A stretch of 64,000 nt of DNA from Ruminococcus sp. (lineage in GTDB: Bacteria; Bacillota; Clostridia; Oscillospirales; Ruminococcaceae). The notes below the pieces were generated by a model. The model was not told where the DNA came from. It saw only the letters and a list, made by a program, of their open reading frames with translations, and did not search any database. Location: the NCBI GenBank assembly GCA_017470535.1, contig JAFUYP010000076.1, positions 1-64,000 of the forward strand, read 5' to 3'. Positions 8,933 to 16,842 of this stretch are shown piece after piece. The stretch's first letter is position 1, and each line of letters opens with the position of its first letter. A program made the translations under genes and the position numbers.

Positions 8933-10629
8933 AAAACAATGCGCTAAAATGGCTCTATGCCGTTCCCGAAAAGAAAAAGCTGTATATCCTTGCCCTAATG
9001 CTTGTGCAGGCTCTCAACGGCGGCAGCGGTGTCTTGTACGCCCTTTTACTGCGAAATATCGTGGATAATGCTACGGCACATGACAAGGTGGGATTTTGGC
9101 ATTATGTACTGCTGACAGCTCTGCTTGTTCTCGGACAGATCGCTATTCGGGCGGTCATTCGGTGGCTGAATGAGCTTTCAAAATCGACATTTGAAAACAT
9201 CTTCAAAGCTCGACTCATGCAAAATATCCTCCGAAAAGACTTCGCAAGTGTGAACGCCGTCCATTCAGGCGAATGGCTGAATAGGCTCACTAATGACACG
9301 GTAGTGGTCGCAGATGCCTATGTAGAGATTTTGCCCGGATTGGTCGGAATGGTGGTAAAACTGATAAGTGCGGTCATTATGATGATCGTGCTTGATTGGC
9401 GGTTTGCGTGTGTTCTTCTGCCTTGCGGTATCCTGCTGATACTGTTCACCTACGCTTTCCGAAAGGTGCTGAAACGGCTTCATAAACAGGTGCAGGAGCG
9501 TGACGGCAAGCTCCGTATCTTTTTGCAGGAGCATATCGGCAGTATGATGATAATTCGTTCATTCGCTGCCGAACAGCAGACGGAAGATGAAGCTACAGAG
9601 CATATGAAAGCTCACAAAACCGCAAGAATGCGAAAAAATCACTTTTCAAATTTCTGCAATATTGGATTCGGGCTTGCGATGAATGGAATGTACCTCTTTG
9701 GGGTGTGTTACTGTGGTTACGGAATACTCCTCGGTACGATTTCTTATGGTACTCTGACCGCTATTACACAGCTTATATCTCAGATACAAGCTCCCTTTAC
9801 AAATATCACAGGCTACCTGTCGAGGTTCTATGCAATGACAGCAAGTGCGGAAAGGCTTATGGAGATTGAAAATTTCCAGAATGACAGCGAAAACACAGCT
9901 CATGATATTGATACCGTCAAGAAATATTGTGCCGATGAGCTGCTGTCATTCGGTCTGAAAAATGCTGATTTTACCTATTATCCTGCGGTCGATAGTATAA
10001 AAGACCTGACGAAAGATAATCAACCTGTTGTGCTGAAAAATATCAGCATTGAGATCGGCAAGGGCGAATATGTGGCGTTCACAGGGCATAGCGGCTGCGG
10101 AAAATCCACGGTACTGAAACTGCTCATGAGCATATATCAGCTCGACGGCGGTGAGCGTTATCTGACCGATACGCAAAGCACAAAACCGCTGACGGCTGAA
10201 TGGCACAGGCTGTTCGCTTACGTTCCGCAGGGCAATCAGCTTATGTCGGGTACGATTCGTGAGGTTGTGGCTTTCGCTGACAAGGCAGATATGCAGAATG
10301 ATGAGCGTATCAACAGAGCTTTGCATATAGCCTGCGCCGATGATTTTGTATCGGAACTTGACAGCGGTATTGACACCCTGCTCGGTGAGCGTGGCACTGG
10401 TCTTTCAGAGGGGCAGATGCAGAGAATCGCAATCGCAAGGGCGATATTTTCAGAAAGCCCGATACTGCTCCTTGATGAAGTGACTTCGGCGCTCGATGCC
10501 GATACGGAGAAAACGCTGTTACAAAATCTGCGGAGTATGACGGATAAAACGGTCGTGATCGTTACACATCGTCCTGCCGCTTTGGAGATATGTGACAGGG
10601 TGATCGACTTCATAAATACAGAAAAATAG
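8929..10629 (+). CDS. ABC exporter, fused permease-ATPase
   Basis: 566 residues: an N-terminal six-helix exporter domain (about 1-310) and a C-terminal nucleotide-binding domain with Walker A GHSGCGKST, signature LSEGQ, Walker B ILLLDE and switch His in VTHRP. It has no N-terminal C39 peptidase, so leader removal must be done elsewhere, consistent with the S26-like neighbour. It overlaps the peptidase gene by 4 nt and is followed by a terminator, closing the operon. The likely role is export of the mature peptide. Confidence 0.9.
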   Translation: MKNNALKWLYAVPEKKKLYILALMLVQALNGGSGVLYALLLRNIVDNATAHDKVGFWHYVLLTALLVLGQIAIRAVIRWLNELSKSTFENIFKARLMQNILRKDFASVNAVHSGEWLNRLTNDTVVVADAYVEILPGLVGMVVKLISAVIMMIVLDWRFACVLLPCGILLILFTYAFRKVLKRLHKQVQERDGKLRIFLQEHIGSMMIIRSFAAEQQTEDEATEHMKAHKTARMRKNHFSNFCNIGFGLAMNGMYLFGVCYCGYGILLGTISYGTLTAITQLISQIQAPFTNITGYLSRFYAMTASAERLMEIENFQNDSENTAHDIDTVKKYCADELLSFGLKNADFTYYPAVDSIKDLTKDNQPVVLKNISIEIGKGEYVAFTGHSGCGKSTVLKLLMSIYQLDGGERYLTDTQSTKPLTAEWHRLFAYVPQGNQLMSGTIREVVAFADKADMQNDERINRALHIACADDFVSELDSGIDTLLGERGTGLSEGQMQRIAIARAIFSESPILLLDEVTSALDADTEKTLLQNLRSMTDKTVVIVTHRPAALEICDRVIDFINTEK

Positions 10630-10660
10630 CTCGGGCTTTTTACACTCTGAGCTATTTTTA
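10622..10660. terminator. Terminator closing the peptide operon
   Basis: AAAAATAGCTC (10622-10632) pairs with GAGCTATTTTT (10649-10659). The A-rich and T-rich arms make it usable from both strands. Confidence 0.85.
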
Positions 10661-10731
10661 TTATCGCCTATTCATCTTCATCGTAACACTCGTCAAGCCA
10701 TAGTCCGGCTCTGCGAATTATTTGTGAATAT

Positions 10732-11145
10732 TTACGGCACTATTTTAGCTTCCTGATGTGCCTTATCAACTATCGCTCTGAACGTCTGCGGTGTCACAGC
10801 AAAGCGTTCCAACTTTGCCTGATACTCTGCAAGCCTTGCCGAGATTTCCTCAACTCCCTGACGTATTTCCTGCATATCTTCGGGATAAATATTCCCCGTC
10901 TGATTGACCTGAATTGCTATGGAATTTATGCGGTCGGATATTTCTTTCAGCCTTGCCTTTTCGGGTGCAAGTTCTTCATCCGTCAACTCAATTATGGGAG
11001 TGGCGATAATAGAGTTAAAAATATACTCCGACATTGAGCGCAAACCGCTTTCCTCCGTGTACTGTTTCAGCTTGGCAAACTCCTTGTCGTTCAAGCGGAC
11101 TTTCAGCACCTTTGACTTCCGTTCATCGTCACTTTTTACATTCAT
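10732..11145 (-). CDS. mobC: MobC-like relaxosome protein
   Basis: 137 residues from the ATG at 11145, chosen for its GGAGGT ribosome site. The N-terminal KSKVLKVRLNDKEFAKLKQYTEESGLRSMSEYIF is a ribbon-helix-helix-type DNA-binding segment, followed by a coiled coil (QEIRQGVEEISARLAEYQAKLERF), as in MobC accessory proteins that help the relaxase nick oriT. No relaxase gene lies downstream, where the peptide operon terminator is met within 110 nt; the only relaxase of the window is inside the inner element. The outer element may therefore be truncated on this side. Confidence 0.75.
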   Translation of the reverse strand: MNVKSDDERKSKVLKVRLNDKEFAKLKQYTEESGLRSMSEYIFNSIIATPIIELTDEELAPEKARLKEISDRINSIAIQVNQTGNIYPEDMQEIRQGVEEISARLAEYQAKLERFAVTPQTFRAIVDKAHQEAKIVP

Positions 11146-11317
11146 AGACAAACCTCCAAAATAATAGTATTCGCCCATTTTCATTACCTATTATATCACT
11201 TTTTCTTTCATTTTTCAAGCGGGGTCTTAGGGGTGCAAAACCCTCTGACAAGCTATTGTATTCAGGATGGTCATTTTTCAAAATGTACCCCATGAATACC
11301 GTGCTTGCGAACAGAGA

Positions 11318-11384
11318 GTGCCGATTTTGCATCGGCACGGCTTATTCCGCCTTCGGGCGGTTTTCTCGCCTTTATTGCGAGAAA
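11318..11384. other. Cluster of three hairpins upstream of mobC (candidate oriT)
   Basis: GTGCCGAT/ATCGGCAC (11318-11338), CCGCC/GGCGG (11347-11360) and TTTCTCGC/GCGAGAAA (11362-11384) follow each other. They lie about 170 nt upstream of mobC, the usual place of an oriT. No nic motif was recognised. The 950-nt region 11146-12096 holds no convincing intact gene. Confidence 0.4.
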
Positions 11385-11575
11385 TCGGAGCTATGCGACT
11401 TATCTCTTTTTATGCCGTCGCATTGGTCGGCGGTCATATCGCTCACGCTCCGCCGTGATACCCTCCCTCTGTTCACGATATTATTGTAGAATATCTCGGC
11501 GCAGTTATCGCGCAGTTTGGGCGGCAGTCTGGTGAAAATATCTCTCCATATATCAATACCAAATTTTGAGCCGTA

Positions 11576-11661
11576 TCGTTAAGTATCTACGCTGAAAATT
11601 TCTGAAAATATGCGACAGGATATTTGTGCATAACGGAGATTATTTCAGCGACACTTAACGA
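11576..11661. repeat. Two-part inverted repeat in the outer element
   Basis: TCGTTAAGT (11576-11584) and CGCTGAAA (11590-11597) are mirrored by TTTCAGCG (11643-11650) and ACTTAACGA (11653-11661). The arms are offset by 5 and 2 nt, with a 45-nt centre. This could be a binding site pair for a recombinase, partition or replication protein. Confidence 0.55.
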
Positions 11662-11693
11662 AACCCTATTTTTATTGGTAACGATATGTAGAA

Positions 11694-11810
11694 GGCTGTA
11701 ACCGCCACGGCAAAATCACTCTCTACTATACAACCGAGGAGTTTGATGATTTGCACCTGATTTTTACAAAAGTTTACACTTTGTTCATGGCGGTTCTCCC
11801 TATCGCATAA
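11694..11810 (+). pseudogene. Possible gene remnant (ParB-like tail?)
   Basis: An open frame ending at 11810 encodes HGKITLYYTTEEFDDLHLI and more. The GKITLYY.TTEEFD pattern is reminiscent of the C-terminus of ParB-type proteins, but there is no start and no upstream domain. The reading is tentative. Confidence 0.2.
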
Positions 11811-11998
11811 ATTCAACAGTTATTTTTTATGCAGAATACAAACAAGTCGGGCTGTCCTCGGTCATATCCTATCTGCAAAAATTTTCATAGCGGAAAGGTA
11901 CGATGTGGTGAAATGCTCGGTCGGCATTTTGAAATTCCCCATAACAATCTGTCGAACGCAAAACCCTAATGGGACAGAAAGTTTGAGCGCAATACCAG

Positions 11999-12054
11999 TA
12001 GACAAACGGTGCTGTTTCGCGCTATAATATTATCATCGGGATATGCTCCCGATG
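11999..12054 (+). promoter_or_regulatory. Promoter A with 5'-UTR hairpin
   Basis: TAGACA (11999-12004), 18-nt spacer, TATAAT (12023-12028), followed by the perfect hairpin CATCGGGA/TCCCGATG (12034-12054). It drives the small gene at 12097. The string GAGCGCAATACC before it recurs as GGGCGCAATACC before promoter B. Confidence 0.7.
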
Positions 12055-12096
12055 AACACAAGAAGGATACTTCAAAGCGAAAGGAAGTGAGATACG

Positions 12097-12414
12097 ATGC
12101 TGACCTACGAACAGCAGACCGACAAGCTCCTGAAAAAGCGTAAGGCTCTGGAGGAACGTATGCGTGAGGATAGTGCAGAGATCGAAAAGATCAATGCCAA
12201 GCTGAGCGAGATGCAGCTTGCAAAGGTTCGGGAGACATTCGGGCTGTCCGAAAAGGACTTCTTCGAGCTTGTCACACAGCACCCCGAAAAGCTGTTGGAG
12301 CTTACTGCTCAGAACGGTGCCGCCGTGAGCGATACAGATACAGTTCCCGATGATGCCGATGTGGACGGACAGACTTCGTTCTTTGACAAGAAACGCAACC
12401 CTTATGCGGATTGA
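12097..12414 (+). CDS. Small coiled-coil protein of the outer element (DUF4315-like)
   Basis: 105 residues with GAAAGGAAGTG upstream. The first 60 residues are a Lys/Glu-rich coiled coil (KLLKKRKALEERMREDSAEIEKINAKLSEM), followed by a short helical part (LSEKDFFELVTQHPEKLLEL) and an acidic tail. The shape resembles DUF4315-type small proteins carried by conjugative and mobilizable elements; the function is unknown. It has its own promoter and hairpin. The similar coiled-coil gene at 23646 suggests that both nested elements carry such a protein. Confidence 0.6.
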   Translation: MLTYEQQTDKLLKKRKALEERMREDSAEIEKINAKLSEMQLAKVRETFGLSEKDFFELVTQHPEKLLELTAQNGAAVSDTDTVPDDADVDGQTSFFDKKRNPYAD

Positions 12415-12505
12415 AAAATATCCGACATAATGTTTATAGTCGTACCGTCCAAAACAATGCCCTTTGTGTCCAAATCAGAAACATAAATTTTGGGCGCAAT
12501 ACCTA

Positions 12506-12561
12506 TGGACAAATCGGGCGGTGTGCGCTATAATGTTACTGTGCAGGAGTAACGCCCTGCA
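12506..12561 (+). promoter_or_regulatory. Promoter B with 5'-UTR hairpin
   Basis: TGGACA (12506-12511), 17-nt spacer, TATAAT (12529-12534), then TGCAGG/CCTGCA (12542-12561). The architecture copies promoter A, so the pair may be controlled together. Confidence 0.7.
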
Positions 12562-12613
12562 ACAAAAAGCCTATGCGTGTAGAGATAGATAATCGCAGGC
12601 GGAAAGGAGAAAA

Positions 12614-12802
12614 TTGCAAAAGAAAGAGACACTTGCTGAAAAGGTGGAGCGATATAAAGACAAGCCTACCGACACAGCAACTTATGAAATTGAGGGACAG
12701 ACTTTTATTGTCACCGCACACTTTGTCGGGGAGAAAAATCTCGACAAGGTGATCCACGATCATGCTTTTCACAGAGCAATGGAAAATTCCGAAACAATGT
12801 AG
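12614..12802 (+). CDS. TnpW-like small transposon protein
   Basis: 62 residues from a TTG codon preceded by AAAGGAG. The core ATYEIEGQTFIVTAHFVGEK has the short beta-hairpin pattern of TnpW-like proteins of Tn4451-type elements, which lie immediately upstream of the large serine recombinase, as here. The role of these proteins is not established. The start is not ATG, and the end overlaps the non-coding lead of the recombinase region. Confidence 0.55.
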   Translation: MQKKETLAEKVERYKDKPTDTATYEIEGQTFIVTAHFVGEKNLDKVIHDHAFHRAMENSETM

Positions 12803-12811
12803 TCCTTACTG

Positions 12812-12858
12812 CCGTATTCGGTATTCCATGCTCTTTGAGATAGATATACCGAATATGG
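12812..12858. promoter_or_regulatory. Inverted repeat upstream of the outer recombinase
   Basis: CCGTATTCGGTAT (12812-12824) and ATACCGAATATGG (12846-12858) pair at 12 of 13 positions with a 21-nt loop, 32 nt before the recombinase ATG. An operator or mRNA hairpin limiting recombinase expression is likely. Confidence 0.55.
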
Positions 12859-12890
12859 CTGCTTTGTTTGTCAGAAAGGAGTTAATCATT

Positions 12891-13337
12891 ATGACAAAGC
12901 AGTCGCATTACAACGTGGGTATCTATGTACGTTTATCGCAGGAGGACGAACGTGCAGGAGAATCCATTTCAATAGAAAATCAGAAGAAAATGCTGACGGA
13001 ATACGTCAGCCAACAGCCCGATTGGAGCTTGGTCGAAATCTGCGAGGACGACGGCTATTCGGGTACAGACTTTAACCGCCCCGGTGTTCAGAAACTTCTT
13101 GCCGATGCAAAGGCAGGAAACATCAATCTTATTCTTGTGAAAGATTTGTCGAGATTTGGGCGTAATTACATTGAAGTCGGTCAGTATGTGGATTACATTT
13201 TTCCGTCATTCAATATCCGTTTTATTGCCCTAAGCGACAATGTGGATACTCTTGAACGCAACAGCACGGCTATGGACATGATGCCGATCATGAATCTTTT
13301 CAACGAATGGCACGCATCATTGTCGAAAACCCGATAA
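12891..13337 (+). pseudogene. N-terminal part of outer large serine recombinase (TnpX-type), split
   Basis: Starts at ATG 12891 after AGAAAGGAG. It encodes the catalytic resolvase domain: YVRLSQED with the nucleophilic Ser, GYSGTDFNRPG, LVKDLSRFGRNYIEVG and ends MMPIMNLFNEWHA, after which six foreign residues and a stop follow. The natural continuation, HAANTSKKIRAV, is found 12.9 kb away at 26258. The reading frame is the same on both sides of the shared CACGC core, so this is an insertion split and not decay. Whether the 148-residue fragment is stable or inhibitory is unknown. Confidence 0.9.
13301..13331 (+). other. attL of the inner element
   Basis: Recombinase codons for NEW, then the core CACGC (13311-13315), then the element end ATCATTGTCGAAAACC (13316-13331). 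The reverse complement of that end, GGTTTTCGACAATGAT, matches the right end GGTTTTCGGCAATGAT at 15 of 16 positions. Confidence 0.9.
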
Positions 13338-13383
13338 AGCAAAACATACGCAAATACGACGTTTTTAAGTCCCCCTGCAAAGC

Positions 13384-13419
13384 AACAGCCCCGATACTCT
13401 TTTGAGTACCGAGGCTGTT
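13384..13419. terminator. Hairpin terminator at the left edge of the inner element
   Basis: AACAGCC (13384-13390) pairs with GGCTGTT (13413-13419), with an inner GATACTC/GAGTACC stem and a T-run on the plus strand. It separates the truncated recombinase from the converging ABC gene. Confidence 0.7.
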
Positions 13420-13420
13420 T

Positions 13421-14059
13421 TTATGATAACTTTTCAATAACCCCCTTATCCATCTCATGCACCGTTTCGCACAGCACCGAAATATCCTCTGCCGAGTGTG
13501 AGCAAATAAGTATCGTTTTGCCCTGTTCTTTGTAGGACAGCAGATACTCCCTCATCTCTGCAACTCCTTCTTTGTCCAAGCCATTGAACGGCTCGTCAAG
13601 TATCAGTATCTTCGGGTTTTCCATTATCGCCTGTGCCAACCCTAAACGTTGCCTCATACCAAGGGAATACTTGCGAACGTGACGGCGGAGGTCCGGGTCA
13701 AGCCCGACTTGTTTCATACTGTTGCGGACTTCTTCCTTACCGATCTTGTTGTTGAGTCCTGCAAGCAGTTTTAGATTTTTGTATCCCGAATAGTAAGGGA
13801 TAAAACCGGGCGTTTCAATGATGATACCCATATCCTTAGGAAAGTCAACGTCCTTTCCCACACGCTTGCCGTCAACAGTTATCTCACCGTTTGTGGGTTT
13901 GATAAACCCGCAGATACATTTCATAAGCATTGTTTTTCCGCTTCCGTTTCTGCCGATAAGACCGTGAATTTTGCCTTTCTCAAAGCTGACACTAATGTCC
14001 TTAAGTATCTGCGTTTTTCCGAGGGTGAGGTCAACATTCTTTACATCAATAATATCCAT
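13421..14059 (-). CDS. ABC transporter ATP-binding protein of the cargo
   Basis: 212 residues from ATG 14059 (AGGAGGGC upstream). Walker A GRNGSGKTML, signature YSLGMRQRLGLAQA and Walker B ILILDEPFNGLD are intact. The short, single-domain type with ABC-2-like permeases is typical of export or self-protection transporters for peptides. It is the last gene of a run of minus-strand cargo genes and follows the first permease by 10 nt. The substrate could be one of the secreted cargo proteins or an antimicrobial; there is no direct evidence. Confidence 0.9.
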   Translation of the reverse strand: MDIIDVKNVDLTLGKTQILKDISVSFEKGKIHGLIGRNGSGKTMLMKCICGFIKPTNGEITVDGKRVGKDVDFPKDMGIIIETPGFIPYYSGYKNLKLLAGLNNKIGKEEVRNSMKQVGLDPDLRRHVRKYSLGMRQRLGLAQAIMENPKILILDEPFNGLDKEGVAEMREYLLSYKEQGKTILICSHSAEDISVLCETVHEMDKGVIEKLS

Positions 14060-14069
14060 TTTGCCCTCC

Positions 14070-14942
14070 TTATGCTGCGATCTCCGCAACATTATCATAG
14101 TTGAATTTCTTAATAGCGAACACGCAAAATACAAGCAGCACCACAATAAACGTGATAAGATAAATTACCGAGAATTGCAGCGACACCACAGGCTGTCTGA
14201 AATACTTGGTAAAGTGCAGCCATATAATGCTGTTCGCCATTGGCATTGTCCACATCAGCATTGTTTTTATTGAGCAAAAAGCTGTGCCGAGCGATATAAC
14301 TGCTCCGCAGAGCACAAAGCCCGCAGTCTTTTTCTTGATAAGCGAGAACGAGAGCAGCAGCAAACCGAGGATCAGCAGATATGCAAATATCAGCAGATAG
14401 CTTTGCACCGCTGTGCTGTAGACCGAAAGCTGATTATACAGATTTTCGGGAAGAAGCTGTACTCCGAAATTCTGCGATTTTTCAGGAAAGCGTATTGCAA
14501 ACTGTGTAGCAACTTCGCTCCAGCGATTGCCCCAAAAGCCTTTACCTATCATCGGAAGGGTAGCACCAATGAATATAAATGCAAGATATGACAAAGTCAT
14601 CATTACAAGCTTTATTACTTGCCCTATCAGCCAGTTGATGCGTCCTACTCTGATAATATAAAATACAGTATTTGTATCTATCTTCGGAAAGTCTGCTATG
14701 AGCGTTAAAAACACAAGCGGTATTATGAGCAGTATCGCACCGCTGTTTGCAATAGCTATAAACGGTTCAAGCATATTGAGCGGCTCGCCCATTTCCTCTG
14801 CGTTTTTGAGAAGCGGCTCTATTGCGAAGTTGTATATAAAGATAAGCAGCACACCGAGAATTATCATTCTCGCATCGCATACCCATTTGACATACTCTGT
14901 TCTGGCACAGGAGAAGGCTTGTTTTAAGTTGATATTTTTCAT
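14070..14942 (-). CDS. ABC-2-type permease 1 of the cargo
   Basis: 290 residues with about six hydrophobic segments (for example MIILGVLLIFIYNFAI, ILLIIPLVFLTLI, SYLLIFAYLLILGLLLL, VIYLITFIVVLLVFCVF). A large extracytoplasmic loop lies between the central segments. It sits between the ATPase and permease 2, so the transporter is probably a heterodimeric membrane part with one ATPase type. No specific family was recognised beyond the ABC-2 pattern. Confidence 0.75.
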   Translation of the reverse strand: MKNINLKQAFSCARTEYVKWVCDARMIILGVLLIFIYNFAIEPLLKNAEEMGEPLNMLEPFIAIANSGAILLIIPLVFLTLIADFPKIDTNTVFYIIRVGRINWLIGQVIKLVMMTLSYLAFIFIGATLPMIGKGFWGNRWSEVATQFAIRFPEKSQNFGVQLLPENLYNQLSVYSTAVQSYLLIFAYLLILGLLLLSFSLIKKKTAGFVLCGAVISLGTAFCSIKTMLMWTMPMANSIIWLHFTKYFRQPVVSLQFSVIYLITFIVVLLVFCVFAIKKFNYDNVAEIAA

Positions 14943-14953
14943 AGTGCGCCTCC

Positions 14954-15829
14954 TTAATTGCCCTTGTCGGTGCGCAGGTTCATTATTGCTATAAAACCAA
15001 TAAGAGCCGCTGCGAGATAAACCACATTAAAGATAAGCATATTTCGCTGAGTTGCTGACATTTCAGAAAAACTAATGTATGCAAGCTGCCTTGGTGAGTC
15101 CGGGGTGAATGCAGAAACCTTATCGTATATTTCATAATCCCCAGTTTCAAAGCCTTTGGATATCAGCTTGTTAAGAGCTGTACTCCATACATATATAAGC
15201 ATAAACGGCAAGCAGGTAATAATATATGGATTTTTACAGAACGACGATAAGAAAAACGCTGGAAGTGTTGAGAATGCACCATAGATAAACGCCGCGATCA
15301 GATTTTTTACTACCGCAGCAGTGATACCGTCGGGGATTATCCATTCAAGCTGTTCGACAGATAAATTATAGCTTTCAAGTGAAGGAAATGCAATCCATAT
15401 GATTATTCCAAACAGTGCCATTCCGAGCATAACAGCAAGCCCTCCGGAAAGGAAAGATGCAGTAAATTTTGAGAAATAATACCTTATCTTTCCCGACCGA
15501 GTTATAGTAAAGTGCATAAGTCCATTGTTGCGCTCAGCACAGAATGAAACCATAAAAGGAAATGCCACAATAATTGGAATAAACATAGTGATATAGCCTG
15601 ACAAACCATTTTGAAACAATCTTATTGATGCGAAATCATCATGTTTCTCAATGAATATATGGTCGAATGAGAAGAATGCTTCAAATATCGAGTAGCTCTT
15701 ATCGTTGGAATTGTCACGAAACGCTGATGCCGTAAAGCACAGAACGCATGTCATTAGTGTAGCACCAGCAAAGCCGATGTTTATAACTGCCTTGTTAAGG
15801 TCTTGCCTAATGTTATTCAATGTCTTCAT
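14954..15829 (-). CDS. ABC-2-type permease 2 of the cargo
   Basis: 291 residues from the ATG at 15829, preceded by AGGTGA; a GTG at 15838 is the alternative. Hydrophobic segments include INIGFAGATLMTCVLCFTA, YITMFIPIIVAFPFMVSF, FLSGGLAVMLGMALFGIII and NVVYLAAALIGFIAIM. CAERNNGLMHFTITRSGKIRYYFSKF resembles the conserved cytoplasmic loop of ABC-2 permeases. It overlaps the upstream lipoprotein gene by 17 nt, linking the lipoprotein to the transporter. Confidence 0.75.
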   Translation of the reverse strand: MKTLNNIRQDLNKAVINIGFAGATLMTCVLCFTASAFRDNSNDKSYSIFEAFFSFDHIFIEKHDDFASIRLFQNGLSGYITMFIPIIVAFPFMVSFCAERNNGLMHFTITRSGKIRYYFSKFTASFLSGGLAVMLGMALFGIIIWIAFPSLESYNLSVEQLEWIIPDGITAAVVKNLIAAFIYGAFSTLPAFFLSSFCKNPYIITCLPFMLIYVWSTALNKLISKGFETGDYEIYDKVSAFTPDSPRQLAYISFSEMSATQRNMLIFNVVYLAAALIGFIAIMNLRTDKGN

Positions 15830-16838
15830 TATCTTCACCTATTTTAGTATAAACGAACTCGGTTATATTTGTTTTACTTATTTTGGAATAGGCAAGCTTT
15901 TCAAACTCATAGTTAGGATAATTATATTCTTCCGGATCTGTGTAGATCACAGCAAAATCAGCTCTGTATTCCTTTCCGCTGCCGAAAAGCTCCGTTCCGG
16001 TGTTCAGCGTTATCATCACCTGCATACCCTCTTTAAGCTCCCCATCTCTATACCAGATTGGAACATCACAGATTGTTTTTTTATCATTCAGGATTATCTC
16101 TGCATATTCATCAGACAGGGAACGAATAGTTCCGAAAAAGTTATATTTATCATAATTATCTATCATATTAAAGAGATACTGTGTTTCTCCACCGATTGTT
16201 TCTTTGTGATCAAAAATGCTTATACTTTCAATTATTACTTCACCTGTATTGAATCTGTATCCGATCACCTCAACCCCTTGCTGTTCTTCTCCGTAATTAC
16301 CTTTAAGATCATTGTTAAGATAATTAAGGTCGGCAGTAAAAAACAGATAGTCGTTTGAAAACTCATATTCACTTCCTTTTATGCGCTTCATATTCATAAA
16401 GGTATCCTCATAGGGAATGTTCATGGGTGCTGCTGCACTACTGTCAAATTGATCACCATTTGCTTTGTAAACATCGCAGTATTTTATTTGCCCACTTTTA
16501 TCCAGTTTTAGATAACCCTTTGGCGTAATCCCGAAATGATTATTTATTATCTTTTCTGACATCATCTCACTACCCACAGAGTAGGTGTCATTTGCAAATC
16601 TCTCAGGTGTCATTTTAGATGACATAGTATTTCCGTCTTGGATAAAAGTTAGAGTATCTCCGTCATAATTAATTATCTTAACCTCTATCAGTTCTTCGAA
16701 ATCTGTTTCGGTTATGCTTTCATTCGTACTGTCAATTCTTTTTTCTGTTATTGATTCGTTATACTGTGTATCAACAGAACTACTGCACCCGACTAAGATT
16801 ATAGCTGCGATCACCAATAATAATTCTCTGTATTTCAT
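15813..16838 (-). CDS. Cargo lipoprotein overlapping the ABC permease gene
   Basis: 341 residues. Signal peptide MKYRELLLVIAAIILVGC gives a lipobox LVGC. The body alternates predicted beta strands (VKIINYDGDTLTFIQDG; GEVIIESISIFDH; FGTIRSLSDEYAEIILND), suggesting an extracellular beta-rich domain. It overlaps permease 2 and lies 4 nt after the next upstream lipoprotein gene. A substrate-capture, sensor or immunity subunit is plausible. I do not recognise the family. Confidence 0.7.
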   Translation of the reverse strand: MKYRELLLVIAAIILVGCSSSVDTQYNESITEKRIDSTNESITETDFEELIEVKIINYDGDTLTFIQDGNTMSSKMTPERFANDTYSVGSEMMSEKIINNHFGITPKGYLKLDKSGQIKYCDVYKANGDQFDSSAAAPMNIPYEDTFMNMKRIKGSEYEFSNDYLFFTADLNYLNNDLKGNYGEEQQGVEVIGYRFNTGEVIIESISIFDHKETIGGETQYLFNMIDNYDKYNFFGTIRSLSDEYAEIILNDKKTICDVPIWYRDGELKEGMQVMITLNTGTELFGSGKEYRADFAVIYTDPEEYNYPNYEFEKLAYSKISKTNITEFVYTKIGEDNEDIE

Positions 16839-16842
16839 ACAG

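Noticed and set aside
12762..13337. Truncated recombinase considered as a frameshift or sequencing error
   Set aside because: The missing part exists intact in the same frame at 26258, with a shared core and inverted element ends.
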